From: Janthinobacterium sp. TB1-E2
GTDB lineage: Bacteria > Pseudomonadota > Gammaproteobacteria > Burkholderiales > Burkholderiaceae_D
Length of the DNA: 64,000 nucleotides
Assembly: GCF_036885605.1 (NCBI RefSeq)
Contig: NZ_CP142523.1
Location: forward strand, 1-64,000
Direction: 5' to 3'
How positions within the stretch are numbered: the first letter of the stretch is position 1; the number at the start of each line of letters is the position of its first letter. The translations under genes were made by a program, and so were the position numbers. This document shows positions 38,889-48,118 of this stretch, in pieces. Under the pieces are notes generated by a model. It did no database searches and was not told where the DNA came from. It worked only from the letters and a program-made list of their open reading frames with translations.

Positions 38889-39881
38889 ATGAAAAAAGTC
38901 CTGTTTACCCTGCTGACCCTCGGCGCAGCCTCCACCGGCGCCATGGCCCAATCGAGCGTGACCATGTATGGCGTGGCTGACGCCGGCCTGGTGTTCGACA
39001 AGGATGCGTCCGGAGACCGCCTGAACCGCGTCGCTTCCGGCGTCGCTTCGGGCTCGCGCATCGGCTTCAAGGGCAAGGAAGACCTCGGTGGTGGCCTGGC
39101 CGCTACCTTCGTGCTGGAAAGCGGTTTCAATATCGATACCGGTACCTCGGGCCAGGGCGGCCGGCTGTTCGGCCGCCAGGCGTATGTGGGCCTGACCGGC
39201 AGCGCCGGCGCCCTCACCCTGGGCCGCCAATATACGCCGTACTACCTGGCCCTGCGCGACGTGGCCGATCCGTTTGTCATCGGCCTGGCCGGCACGGCAT
39301 CGAACATTATGGCGACGAATTATCGCATCGACAACATGGTGCAATACAGCACGCCGACCTGGAGCAAGCTGTCGGCCGACCTGGCGTATGGCTTTGGCGA
39401 AGTGGCCGGCGACAATGCGAAAAACCGCAGCATGGGCGGCGCCGTGCATTACATCGACGGTCCGCTGAACGTGACCCTGACACACCACCGCCAGGAAAAT
39501 GCGCTGGCGACCCAGCAAACGCGCAACACCTTGCTGGCCACGCGCTACGACTTTGGCGTGGTGCAAGGTAACTTCGGCTACGCCGACAACCGCGCCCTCG
39601 ACGACAGCAAGAGCAATGACATCCTCGTCGGCTTCAGCGCCCCGTTCGGCGCCACCAAGCTGGTCGCGTCGTACATCCGCCACAACGACAAGAGCAATGC
39701 CAACCGTGACGCCCAGCAGTGGGCCATCGGCGCCTTCTATGCACTGTCCAAGCGCAGCGACCTGTACACCGGTTACGGCCACATCAGCAACAAGAACGGC
39801 GCTACCTACAAGGTTGGCAATGCCACCGACGATGGCACCGGCAACAGCGGTTTCAACCTCGGCATGCGCCACACGTTCTAA
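38889..39881 (+). CDS. Gram-negative (betaproteobacterial) general porin
   Basis: 330-residue trimeric outer-membrane porin. A signal peptide (MKKVLFTLLTLGAASTGAMAQ) is followed by the opening SSVTMYGVADAGLVFDKD and repeated amphipathic strands such as SRIGFKGKEDLGGGLAATFVLESGF, all typical of the betaproteobacterial porin family; the protein ends in RHTF with the terminal Phe recognised by the BAM complex. Because it lies between dctA and dctBD it may admit dicarboxylates (inference from position). A leader of 80 bases separates it from the dctA terminator. Confidence 0.95.
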   Translation: MKKVLFTLLTLGAASTGAMAQSSVTMYGVADAGLVFDKDASGDRLNRVASGVASGSRIGFKGKEDLGGGLAATFVLESGFNIDTGTSGQGGRLFGRQAYVGLTGSAGALTLGRQYTPYYLALRDVADPFVIGLAGTASNIMATNYRIDNMVQYSTPTWSKLSADLAYGFGEVAGDNAKNRSMGGAVHYIDGPLNVTLTHHRQENALATQQTRNTLLATRYDFGVVQGNFGYADNRALDDSKSNDILVGFSAPFGATKLVASYIRHNDKSNANRDAQQWAIGAFYALSKRSDLYTGYGHISNKNGATYKVGNATDDGTGNSGFNLGMRHTF

Positions 39882-39882
39882 G

Positions 39883-40002
39883 GACGTCGGCCAAAATCTA
39901 CTGCGCGGCGCGCTTTGCGGCCGGCGATGCTCACCGTACTAAAGTACGGTTGCGCTTCTCGGCCACAAATCACTGCCGCTCGCTACGATTTTGTCGGACG
40001 TT
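39883..40002 (+). repeat. Dispersed palindromic repeat, copy D
   Basis: It begins GGACGTCGGCCAAAATC, TACTGCGCGGCGCGC, has the centre GATGCTCACCGTAC with a CCGTAC/GTACGG hairpin, then CCGCTCGCTACG and ends GATTTTGTCGGACGTT. Its ends pair as AAAATC with GATTTT where other copies have AAACC with GGTTT, a compensatory change. It is the only copy not between convergent genes; it sits between the porin and dctB. Confidence 0.9.
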
Positions 40003-40028
40003 GAGATGTCCGTAAAATAGAAGTGTGG

Positions 40029-40057
40029 GCCGCCGGATGCATATCCGGCGGCTTTTT
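40029..40057 (+). terminator. Intrinsic terminator before dctB
   Basis: Perfect 10-bp stem GCCGCCGGAT (40029-40038) with ATCCGGCGGC (40043-40052), GCAT loop, followed by TTTTTCTTTTT. It probably ends the porin transcript, after repeat copy D. Confidence 0.95.
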
Positions 40058-40116
40058 CTTTTTACGCAATATTTAAATGCGATACTGTGGGTTCTTGCAA
40101 GTTGGCAGCTGATTTT

Positions 40117-42027
40117 ATGAATAGCAGTACTACCAAACCCTCCCTTTCCTGGCGCCAGCGCCTGTCGCAACGGTCGGGCCGCGAAACGCTGGCCTGGGGC
40201 GTGGTGCTGGCCGCCTGCCTGGCCACCGTCTGGCTCGTGTATTTCTGGACCGAACGCATTGCCATCGGCAAGCTGCAGGCCAGCGGCGCGCAGCGCCTTG
40301 AGGTGTATGTCAGCAGCCTGGAAAATGCGCTGGAGAAATACGACTTCCTGCCCAAGACCCTGGAGCTGAACCGCGACGTGATCCGCCTGCTGCAGCACCC
40401 GGAAGATCCGGTCCTCGTCGATACGGTCAACCATTATCTCGAGCAGATGAATGCCCAGGCGAAATCGTCGACGATTTTCATCAGCAACCTCGATGGCAAC
40501 ACGCGGGCCGCCAGCAACTGGCAGCAGCCCGACAGCTTTATTGGCGACAATATCTCGTTCCGCCCCTACGCCCAGGATGCGCTGCGCGGCACGCCGGGCC
40601 GCTTCTATGGCGTCGGCACGACACGGCTGGAACCCGGTTACTTCTTTGCCCACGGCATCTACCAGAATGGCCACATGCTGGGCCTGGCAACGGTAAAGGT
40701 GAACCTGGAAACCCTGGAAAAACGCTGGGTGCAGGGCGCCGACAAGGTCATGCTGGCCGACGAGCACGGCGTGATCTTTCTCAGTTCCATGGCGGACTGG
40801 AAGTACAAGACCCTGGCGCCGCTGTCGCCCGCCATCGTCGAAGAACTCAACCGCACGCGCCAGTATTATTCGAAGCAGCTGGCCGCCATCCCTTTCGTTT
40901 CCGACCGCCAGCTGGGCAATGGCGCCCGCGTGATCAGCGTGCGCGAGCAGGAACACGCCGACACGCCGCCGAAGATCAGCTCGAGCGTCATGACGCAGAT
41001 CAAACTCAAGTCGCCGCAAGGCTGGACTTTCATTTATTTGTCCGACCTGGCCCAGGCCAAGGCCAGCGCGCGCGCGGCGGCTGCCTTCTCGTGCGTACTG
41101 CTGGGCTTTTTCATGCTGCTGTTCTTTTACCTGCGCCAGCGCCGCGCGGCCGTGGCGCAAAAATTGCGCGCCCGCGAAGATCTGCAGCATGCCTATGACA
41201 ACCTGGAAGCCATGGTCGAGGAACGCACGTCGGAACTCAATGCCATGACGCAAAGCCTGAGCCAGGAAATCGAGGTGCGCAGCAAAGCCGAGCAAAAGCT
41301 GCACATCACGCAAAACGAACTGTTTCAAGCTGGCAAGATGGCCGTGCTGGGGCAGATGTCGGCCAGCATCACGCATGAACTGAACCAGCCACTGACGGCG
41401 CTGCGCACCATGTCCGACAATGCCGTCATCCTGCTCGAGCGGGGTCGGCTCGACGATGCGCGGCGCAATCTGGCGAAGATATCGCAAATTGCGGCCAGGA
41501 TGGGGACCATTACGGGACAATTGAAGATTTTTGCGCGCAAGTCGACAACCAGCCTGACGTCCGTGTCGATTCCCACGGCCATCAGCAACGCCCTGTTCCT
41601 CGTCGAGCGCCGGCTGCAGGTGGAAAATGTGCGTTTTACCTTGCAACTGCCGCCCGAAGACATCTTCGCCATGTGCGAAAGCAACCGCCTGGAACAGGTG
41701 CTGGTAAATCTGTACGCGAATGCGCTCGACGCCATGAATGGCAGCGACGTGCGCAGCCTGCGCGTGTCCGTCGAATGCACGCCCGAGCACGTACTGATCC
41801 ATGTGGCCGACACGGGCCCGGGCCTGTCGACGGAAGTGTATGAGCACCTGTTCGAACCGTTCTTCACGACAAAACCGCAAGGACTGGGACTGGGCCTGGG
41901 ACTGGCCATTTCCGAACAGATCACGCGCCAGTTCGGCGGCGTGCTGCGCGCCGAAAACGCCCCCGGCGGCGGCGCCATCTTCACCATCGAACTACAGATA
42001 GCAACGCAGGAGGAAAAACATGTTTGA
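40117..42027 (+). CDS. dctB: C4-dicarboxylate sensor histidine kinase DctB-like
   Basis: 636 residues from the ATG at 40117 (a GTG at 40087 is also in frame). An N-terminal TM helix (about 25-45) precedes a large periplasmic dCache-type sensor (about 46-310) and a second TM (about 325-348), then a coiled linker, a HisKA domain with His420 (SITHELNQPLTALRTM) and a HATPase with NLYANALDAM, DTGPGL and LGLGLAISEQI. This is the DctB architecture. It overlaps the next gene by eight bases; the pair forms an operon. It would sense dicarboxylates in the periplasm and control dctA. Confidence 0.92.
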   Translation: MNSSTTKPSLSWRQRLSQRSGRETLAWGVVLAACLATVWLVYFWTERIAIGKLQASGAQRLEVYVSSLENALEKYDFLPKTLELNRDVIRLLQHPEDPVLVDTVNHYLEQMNAQAKSSTIFISNLDGNTRAASNWQQPDSFIGDNISFRPYAQDALRGTPGRFYGVGTTRLEPGYFFAHGIYQNGHMLGLATVKVNLETLEKRWVQGADKVMLADEHGVIFLSSMADWKYKTLAPLSPAIVEELNRTRQYYSKQLAAIPFVSDRQLGNGARVISVREQEHADTPPKISSSVMTQIKLKSPQGWTFIYLSDLAQAKASARAAAAFSCVLLGFFMLLFFYLRQRRAAVAQKLRAREDLQHAYDNLEAMVEERTSELNAMTQSLSQEIEVRSKAEQKLHITQNELFQAGKMAVLGQMSASITHELNQPLTALRTMSDNAVILLERGRLDDARRNLAKISQIAARMGTITGQLKIFARKSTTSLTSVSIPTAISNALFLVERRLQVENVRFTLQLPPEDIFAMCESNRLEQVLVNLYANALDAMNGSDVRSLRVSVECTPEHVLIHVADTGPGLSTEVYEHLFEPFFTTKPQGLGLGLGLAISEQITRQFGGVLRAENAPGGGAIFTIELQIATQEEKHV

Positions 42028-43363
42028 CGGCTTGAAGGTCTTGCTGGTCGAAGACGACCCCACCGTACGCGAAGGCAGCGAGCAGGCATTGCAACTGGCC
42101 GGCCTGGACGTGCTGGCCTTTCACTCGGCCGAGCTGGCCTATAAACTGCTCACGCCCGATTTCCCCGGCATCGTCATCAGCGACGTGCGCCTGCCCGGCA
42201 TGAGCGGCCTGGAATTGCTGCAGGCGGTCAAGACGCTCGATGCCAACCTGCCCGTGATCCTCGTCACGGGCCATGGCGACATCACGATGGCCGTGCACGC
42301 CATGCGCACGGGCGCCTACGATTTCATCGAAAAACCGTATTCGTCCGACCAGCTGGTCGACGTCATCTTGCGCGCGCTGGAAACGCGCCGCCTGACCCTG
42401 GAAGTGCACAGCCTGCGCCGCCAGCTAGAGGACGGCGGCGGCATCGAAGCGCGCCTATTGGGCAATTCCGTGGCGATGCGCGACATACGGCGTTTGATAC
42501 TCGACGTTGCCGACGAACCAGCCGACGTACTGATCTATGGCGACACGGGCACGGGTAAGGAAATGGTGGCCCGCTGCTTGCACGACTTCAGCCACCGCCG
42601 CAAGCACAACTTCGTCGCCGTCAACTGCGGCGCGATTCCCGAAAGCATATTCGAGAGCGAAGTCTTCGGCCACGAACCGGGCGCGTTTACGGGTGCGGCC
42701 AAGCGGCAGGTAGGCAAGATCGAGCACGCGGACCAAGGCACTTTTTTCCTCGACGAAATCGAATCGCTGCCCCTGTCGCTGCAAGTGAAATTGCTGCGCG
42801 TGCTGCAGGAACGCTATATCGAGCGGCTCGGCTCGAACGTGCCCACGCCCGTCGACGTGCGCGTCATCGCGGCGGCCAAGCTGGACCTGGAAGACTTGTC
42901 GCAGCAGCAGAAATTCCGCAGCGACCTGTACTACCGCCTGAACCTGATCGTGCTGCACCTGCCGCCGCTGCGCGAACGGCGCGAGGATATTCCCATCCTG
43001 TTCGAACACTTCGTGCTGGCTGCCGCCGCCCGCTACAACCGCGCCGCGCCCGTCGTTTCCAGCGCGCAGATGCGCAATCTGATGGCCCATTCCTGGCCCG
43101 GCAATGTACGCGAACTGCGCAATATCGCCGACCGCTTCGTGCTGGGCATCGCCGGTGGCGCATCGAGCCTGCTGGCGAGCGGCCAGGCGAGCCCGCTGTC
43201 GCTGGCGGAACAGGTCAACGGGTTCGAACGCGCGCTGATCGAGCAGGAACTGCGCGCATATGCGGGCAACGTCAGCGAAGTGAGTGCGGTGCTCGGCTTG
43301 CCGAAACAGACCTTGTATCACAAGATGCAGAAGTACAACCTGGTGGCGGAAGAATTCCGCTAG
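42020..43363 (+). CDS. dctD: C4-dicarboxylate response regulator DctD-like (sigma-54 activator)
   Basis: 447 residues: receiver domain with Asp55 (VISDVRLPGMSG), AAA+ domain with Walker A GDTGTGKE (174-181) and the sigma-54-contacting GAFTGA loop (221-226), and a Fis-type helix-turn-helix at the C-terminus (VSAVLGLPKQTLYHKMQKY). AGGAGG precedes the ATG. It activates sigma-54 promoters when phosphorylated by DctB; the candidate promoter upstream of dctA is the obvious target. Confidence 0.94.
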   Translation: MFDGLKVLLVEDDPTVREGSEQALQLAGLDVLAFHSAELAYKLLTPDFPGIVISDVRLPGMSGLELLQAVKTLDANLPVILVTGHGDITMAVHAMRTGAYDFIEKPYSSDQLVDVILRALETRRLTLEVHSLRRQLEDGGGIEARLLGNSVAMRDIRRLILDVADEPADVLIYGDTGTGKEMVARCLHDFSHRRKHNFVAVNCGAIPESIFESEVFGHEPGAFTGAAKRQVGKIEHADQGTFFLDEIESLPLSLQVKLLRVLQERYIERLGSNVPTPVDVRVIAAAKLDLEDLSQQQKFRSDLYYRLNLIVLHLPPLRERREDIPILFEHFVLAAAARYNRAAPVVSSAQMRNLMAHSWPGNVRELRNIADRFVLGIAGGASSLLASGQASPLSLAEQVNGFERALIEQELRAYAGNVSEVSAVLGLPKQTLYHKMQKYNLVAEEFR

Positions 43364-43382
43364 GGAGCGGCGCGGGGGAAAC

Positions 43383-43439
43383 TTATCAAAAAGAGCAGCA
43401 ATATATTGCCGTATGGTATATATTGTTTCTTTTTGATAA
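43383..43439. promoter_or_regulatory. 57-base imperfect palindrome after dctD
   Basis: Outer arms TTATCAAAAAGA (43383-43394) and TCTTTTTGATAA (43428-43439) are exact complements; inner arms CAATATAT (43399-43406) and ATATATTG (43418-43425) are also exact. Together they can form a long, AT-rich hairpin or cruciform. It lies 19 bases after the dctD stop codon and 13 before the next start codon. It could end dctBD transcription or be an operator for the next gene. Confidence 0.6.
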
Positions 43440-43452
43440 TTTAAAATTCACA

Positions 43453-44091
43453 ATGAAAAAACCTGCCGTCCTGTTTTCCCTGTTACTCAGTGCCTCCGGT
43501 TTTGCCCAGGATGCCGTCACCACCGACGCCCCCGCAGCTGCAGCCGCCGAAGCGGCCAGCGCGCCAGCCGCACAGGCAACATCGGCCATCAGCCGCCTGC
43601 GCCTGTTCGGCCAGAATGGCGCCACGGCCTTCCTGTACCGCGACAGCAGCTGCATCCGCGGCATGTTCAGCGATGGCGTGGAAAAGGCCAGCGGCGGCAT
43701 GAGTTCCGCCTTCGGCTCCCTGATCGGCACTGTCAGCAATACCAGCCTGGGCATCCCGGAAACGGAAACGTCGCAAAACCTGTCGCGCAAGGATGGCTTT
43801 TTCTCGAAAGCCTATTTCCGCGAATATGAAGTTCCCGCCGACAAGCCCAGCAGCTTGCGCCTGGGCTTCCAAGACGTGTCCTCGTTTTACGTGGCCAACG
43901 GCGTGCGCTATGACAGCGTATCACCCAGCTGCCATGGCGACATCACCTTCACGCCGCGCGCCGGCGAAGATTACGAAGCGGCGTTCTCGTGGGAAGGCAA
44001 GCGCTGCAGCATCAGCATCAACCAGGTGATCGCCAAGGACGGCAAGACGGAACTGGTGCCCGTGCCCGTCACGCGCGCCCCAAGCTGCTAA
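43453..44091 (+). CDS. Exported hypothetical protein, 212 aa
   Basis: Not recognised. Signal peptide MKKPAVLFSLLLSASGFAQ, an Ala/Pro-rich stretch (about 22-50), then a compact domain (about 52-212) with RLRLFGQNGATAFLYRDSSC, YFREYEVPADKPSSLRLGF and PGAGEDYEAAF-like beta-rich sequence and three cysteines that could pair in the periplasm. The ATG at 43453 is preferred to an upstream in-frame TTG, which lies inside the palindrome. The gene is convergent with the phosphoesterase, five bases away. Confidence 0.75.
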   Translation: MKKPAVLFSLLLSASGFAQDAVTTDAPAAAAAEAASAPAAQATSAISRLRLFGQNGATAFLYRDSSCIRGMFSDGVEKASGGMSSAFGSLIGTVSNTSLGIPETETSQNLSRKDGFFSKAYFREYEVPADKPSSLRLGFQDVSSFYVANGVRYDSVSPSCHGDITFTPRAGEDYEAAFSWEGKRCSISINQVIAKDGKTELVPVPVTRAPSC

Positions 44092-44096
44092 AGAGC

Positions 44097-44840
44097 TCAG
44101 GCGGCGCCCACGCGGCCCGTGCGCAAGGGCGTGGCCCAGTCGGGCCGGCCGTTGGCCAGCGCCAGCCGGGCCGCCTTTTCCCAGTCATATTCCACGGCGT
44201 ATAACTGCGCCGTCCAGCGGCCATCGGTCCCCTGTTCGGCGATCGCATAGCGCGCGTGCGGCGTGCCGTTTTCCATCACGTGCGGATAACCATGGTCGTC
44301 GTCATAGGCTTGCAAACCGACACTGCCCGGGTTGACGATCAGCCGCCCGTCGGCCAGGCGTACCTGGCGCGGCATGTGCGTGTGGCCGCACAGGATCAGC
44401 GCGGCGTCCGTCTCGCCGGCCCGTTCGGCCACTTCCATCGGCGTGGCGGCGCGGCTGCCTTGCGGCGTGACGCTGTCGAGAAAATACACAAGGTCGCTGG
44501 CGGGCGTGCCATGCACGAGCAACACATCGTGCCGCAGGCGCAAGGTGGCGGGCAGCGCCGCAATCCAATCCAGTTGCTCCGGCAACAGTTGCGTGCGCGC
44601 ATAGGCGTCCGACACACCCATGCGGGCCGGATCGCCCAGCAGCTGGCGTTCGTGGTTGCCGCGGATGGTCGGCAAGCCGAGCCCCATCAGGCGCGCCGCC
44701 GTGGCGCGCGGCTGCAGATGGCCCGAGACGATATCGCCGAGGTTGACGGTCACGTCCACGCCACGCAGGGCGATATCGGCCAGCACGGCATCAAGCGCGT
44801 CGAGGTTGCCGTGGATATCGGATATGGCGGCGATTCTCAT
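44097..44840 (-). CDS. Metallophosphoesterase (calcineurin-like)
   Basis: 247 residues with the dinuclear-metal motifs in order: SDIHGN (near 7-12), GDIV (about 35), GNHE (about 60), a histidine in VHGTP (about 108) and GHTH (about 148). The small single-domain form resembles YfcE/MJ0936 phosphodiesterases; substrate unknown. AGGAGG precedes the ATG at 44840. Its start codon overlaps the stop codon of the upstream acetyltransferase (ATGA), so the two are translationally coupled. Confidence 0.9.
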   Translation of the reverse strand: MRIAAISDIHGNLDALDAVLADIALRGVDVTVNLGDIVSGHLQPRATAARLMGLGLPTIRGNHERQLLGDPARMGVSDAYARTQLLPEQLDWIAALPATLRLRHDVLLVHGTPASDLVYFLDSVTPQGSRAATPMEVAERAGETDAALILCGHTHMPRQVRLADGRLIVNPGSVGLQAYDDDHGYPHVMENGTPHARYAIAEQGTDGRWTAQLYAVEYDWEKAARLALANGRPDWATPLRTGRVGAA

Positions 44841-45403
44841 GTTCCCTCCTGTGCACACCATTCTGCGCGCGTCAGACGATACAGGCAATGCGTGCGCAAT
44901 GCGTGTCCTGGCGCCAGGGCCGGATGCTCGAACGTGTCCGCATCGCGGCGCATGCCCAGGCGCGCCATCAGCGTGCTTGAGCGCAAGTTGGGCAACGCCG
45001 TGAACGCGACGATTTCCGGCAATTGCAAGCGTTCAAAACCTGCCTGCAGGGCGGCCCGTGCCGCTTCCTGTGCATAACCTTGCCCCCAGTAATCGAACGC
45101 CAGGCGCCAGCCGATTTCCACGCACGGCGAACATGGCAGTTGCACAGCGGGAATATGCAAGCCCGTCATGCCGATGAAGGCATCGTTTTCTCGCAAGGCC
45201 ACGGCCCACAAGCCCCAGCCTCGCTCGGCGATCAGGCCGCTGCAGCGCTTCGCCATGGTGTCGCTGGCGTCGCGCGACAGGGCCGCGGGGAAATAGGCCA
45301 TCACGCGGGGATCGGCATTCAGCGCCGCGAACGGCGCGAAGTCGCTGTCGCGCCATTGCCGCAGTACCAGCCGCGGCGTCACCAGTTCCATGATTTCCTG
45401 CAT
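44837..45403 (-). CDS. GNAT N-acetyltransferase (RimJ/RimL-like)
   Basis: Transfers acetyl from acetyl-CoA to an amine, unknown substrate. 188 residues with the ELVTPRLVLRQWRDSDFAPFAAL opening and the acetyl-CoA region EIGWRLAFDYWGQGYAQEAARAAL typical of the RimJ/RimL (Acetyltransf_3) branch. The ATG at 45403 is preferred over 45412 because AAGGG is nine bases before it and touches the upstream one. It forms an operon with the phosphoesterase. Confidence 0.88.
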   Translation of the reverse strand: MQEIMELVTPRLVLRQWRDSDFAPFAALNADPRVMAYFPAALSRDASDTMAKRCSGLIAERGWGLWAVALRENDAFIGMTGLHIPAVQLPCSPCVEIGWRLAFDYWGQGYAQEAARAALQAGFERLQLPEIVAFTALPNLRSSTLMARLGMRRDADTFEHPALAPGHALRTHCLYRLTRAEWCAQEGT

Positions 45404-45580
45404 CGTTGACATCCCTTCATTACCAGTTTTTACAGTTGCTTGACCGGCGGTAGGACAAGTCCGACGGACAGTTGCGCCGTGCGGCTACGTGATCTAAATG
45501 TAACAGTTGCTACCATTTCCTTATTGCACTGTTGCCCAAAACGTCGCGACAGTTTTCACTTTATCTTGAGGAGTTGCCCC

Positions 45581-46429
45581 ATGTCTGCCATGTCCGTGTT
45601 CACCCGCCTGTCCCCACCACGCCCGCACCACCTTGCCTTGCGCGGCGCCATGATGCTGGGCGTGCTGGGTATTGCCACGGCGGCTGCCACGGCGCGGGCT
45701 GAACCGTCGCCCACCCTGGACCGCGCCAGCATTTCCGTGGGTGCGTTTTCCGCCGATCCGCGCATCAATATCGGCGCCGACACGCAATTTGGCCGCATCG
45801 ACGCGCCCGAATCGAAGCCAAGCCATACCACCATCCCGCGCGTCAAGGCGGACTTGCTGATCGGCGACCGCCATGGCCTGGCCTTCGATTACTACCGCTA
45901 CGACAAATCCTACACGCCAAGCCTGACAGGCGAAACCATCATCAATGGCCAGCCCGTCACGGGCACGGCCACGGCGAATGCCGATCTGAAGCTGGACCTG
46001 GCCAAGCTGGCCTATAAATGGTGGCTGGGCAGCGGCAACGATACCTTCGGCATCGGCCTGGGCGCCGCCTACTACCACGCCAACCTGAAAGGCACGGCCA
46101 CCGGCGTCGTCAATGGTGAAACGGCCACGGCGCGCGATTCCATCAGTGAGCACGCGTTTGCGCCGCTGCTGGAAGTGGGTTGGCGCCACGCCTTCACGCC
46201 GGACTTGCGCATGTATGCGGAAGCGTCGGGCATCAAGAAAAACGGCGGGCGCATCAATGGCCACATCTACGGCGGCAATGTCGGCGTGGAATGGTTCCCG
46301 TTCAAAAATATCGGTTTCGTGGCCGATTACGGCATCTCGAAAATCAAGCTGCACCGCGACAGCGAACGCGATGCCGACCTGAACATCCGTCTGACGGGAC
46401 CGTCGGCATATGTGAAAGTACGCTTCTAA
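45581..46429 (+). CDS. Outer-membrane beta-barrel protein, 282 aa
   Basis: A signal peptide (about 1-40, ending ATARAEP) is followed by alternating polar/nonpolar strands, for example LDLAKLAYKWWL, FGIGLGAAYYHANL, NIGFVADYGISKIKL and a C-terminal SAYVKVRF with terminal Phe. Such size fits a 10- to 12-stranded barrel. GAGGAG precedes the ATG at 45581. Function unknown. It is a single gene, convergent with the acetyltransferase at 46436. Confidence 0.82.
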   Translation: MSAMSVFTRLSPPRPHHLALRGAMMLGVLGIATAAATARAEPSPTLDRASISVGAFSADPRINIGADTQFGRIDAPESKPSHTTIPRVKADLLIGDRHGLAFDYYRYDKSYTPSLTGETIINGQPVTGTATANADLKLDLAKLAYKWWLGSGNDTFGIGLGAAYYHANLKGTATGVVNGETATARDSISEHAFAPLLEVGWRHAFTPDLRMYAEASGIKKNGGRINGHIYGGNVGVEWFPFKNIGFVADYGISKIKLHRDSERDADLNIRLTGPSAYVKVRF

Positions 46430-46435
46430 TCCAGC

Positions 46436-46942
46436 TCAGGCCGCCGGTTTCAGCAACGTCAGCTGGAACTGCGGCAAGTCCGGATCGTCCCACGCCTCGG
46501 CCCTGGCAAACGGCAGGCGCGCAAACGCCTGCCGCCAGAACGCGCAGGCATCCGCATCGGCGTGGAACGTCGCCACCATCCACGTCTGCGTGCTGTCCAG
46601 CAGCACTCTCCGCACCACTTCCAGCGCCAGCCCCCGGCGCCGGTACTTCTTCAAAATAAAAAAGTCGCTGAACTCCTGCACCGGCAACTCGCCCGCCATG
46701 CCGGGCTCCGTGATGAAAAAGCCCGCCAGCGCCCCATCGACCTCGATCCAGACGGCCGTATGTCCGGGCGCATGCACATACTCGGCCAGCCCGGCATCGC
46801 ACACATCGTAACGGCCGCCGGCCAGCACATCTTCACCGCTCCAGGCGGTATTGTCGTAGCAGTACAGCTGGAACAGCCGCGCCAGCGTCCCTTCTTCGCC
46901 GGGCGCAACGGCGCGCAATGTCATGTTCTGTATTACCGTCAT
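46436..46942 (-). CDS. GNAT family N-acetyltransferase
   Basis: About 168 residues with the GNAT core: VWIEVDGALAGFFITEP and the acetyl-CoA loop in FSDFFILKKYRRRGLALEVVRRVL (QxxGxG/A form RRRGLA). The substrate is not predictable. An ATG seven codons upstream (46963) is also possible; neither has a strong ribosome site. It lies six bases from the convergent barrel gene. Confidence 0.85.
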   Translation of the reverse strand: MTVIQNMTLRAVAPGEEGTLARLFQLYCYDNTAWSGEDVLAGGRYDVCDAGLAEYVHAPGHTAVWIEVDGALAGFFITEPGMAGELPVQEFSDFFILKKYRRRGLALEVVRRVLLDSTQTWMVATFHADADACAFWRQAFARLPFARAEAWDDPDLPQFQLTLLKPAA

Positions 46943-47197
46943 GGTCCCGTCTTTCCGCCGCATGGCGTCATTGAGATGGCGAGTGTAGCACCACGTCGCT
47001 CATCGCTTCCTCCTGCATTCCAGCCCTGCATTTCCACCCTTGGTCGCAAAAAAATTAATTTCCTTCCAGTTGGTTATATATTATTGTTTTTAAGTAACAT
47101 CCGCCATCGCGGCTGAAAAACAAGGGTGATCCCCTTCCACAGACCGGCAGGCATGCATCTGCCGGCTTTCATACCCAAGCTCTGGAGAGTGCTGCAC

Positions 47198-48109
47198 ATG
47201 CTATCGATCAAACAGCTGAACAAAACGTATGCCAATGGCGTCAAGGCCATCAACAATGTCAGCCTGGAAATCCCCAACGGGATGTTCGGCTTGCTGGGAC
47301 CGAATGGCGCGGGCAAGTCCTCGCTGATGCGCACCATTGCGACATTGCAAGATCCCGATAGCGGCAGCATCCATTTCGATGGCGTCGATGTGCTGCAGGA
47401 CAAGGCCGGCCTGCGCCGCCAGCTCGGTTATCTGCCGCAGGATTTCGGCGTATATCCGAAGGTCAGCGCGGAAACCTTGCTCAACCACTTTGCAGTGCTC
47501 AAAGGTTTGACGGAAAAGGGCCCGCGCAAGGAAGCCGTGGAAGCCTTGCTGCAGCAAACCAATCTGTGGGAAGCGCGCAAGCGCAACCTGGGCACGTATT
47601 CGGGCGGCATGCGCCAGCGCTTCGGCATCGCCCAGGCGCTGCTGGGCGCGCCGCGCCTGGTGATCGTCGATGAACCGACGGCCGGCCTGGATCCGGACGA
47701 GCGCAACCGCTTCCTGAACCTGCTGGCGAAGATCGGCGAGCAGGTGGTCGTCATCCTGTCGACGCACATCGTCGACGATGTGACGGACCTGTGCCCGCGC
47801 ATGGCGATGATCGTCAAGGGACAGGTGCTGGTGCAGGGCGAGCCGCAGGCGGCCATCGATACGCTGCTGGGCAAGGTCTGGCGCCGCAGCATCAGCATGG
47901 ACGAGCTGGCGCAGTACCAGCAAACCTTGCACGTGCTGTCGACGCGCCTGGTGGGCGGCAAGCCGCAAATCAATGTGTTTGCCGACAGCCAGCCCGACAG
48001 CGGCTTCACGCAGATCGCCCCGGACCTGGAAGACGTGTACTTCCTGCACGTGCGCAACGCCGCCCGCAACGGCGCCGCCGCGCCGGCCGCAGCCGCAGCC
48101 GCAGCGTAA
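47198..48109 (+). CDS. ABC transporter ATP-binding protein
   Basis: 303 residues with Walker A GPNGAGKS at 34-41, signature TYSGGMRQR, Walker B RLVIVDEPTAGLDP and a switch His in STHIVDD. The CcmA/DrrA-like form pairs with ABC-2 type permeases. A low-complexity Ala-rich C-terminus follows. GGAGAG lies eight bases before the ATG. The stop is nine bases before the ABC-permease/M1-peptidase fusion gene, so the two form an operon and almost certainly one transporter. Confidence 0.92.
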   Translation: MLSIKQLNKTYANGVKAINNVSLEIPNGMFGLLGPNGAGKSSLMRTIATLQDPDSGSIHFDGVDVLQDKAGLRRQLGYLPQDFGVYPKVSAETLLNHFAVLKGLTEKGPRKEAVEALLQQTNLWEARKRNLGTYSGGMRQRFGIAQALLGAPRLVIVDEPTAGLDPDERNRFLNLLAKIGEQVVVILSTHIVDDVTDLCPRMAMIVKGQVLVQGEPQAAIDTLLGKVWRRSISMDELAQYQQTLHVLSTRLVGGKPQINVFADSQPDSGFTQIAPDLEDVYFLHVRNAARNGAAAPAAAAAAA

Positions 48110-48118
48110 GGGGCCGCC

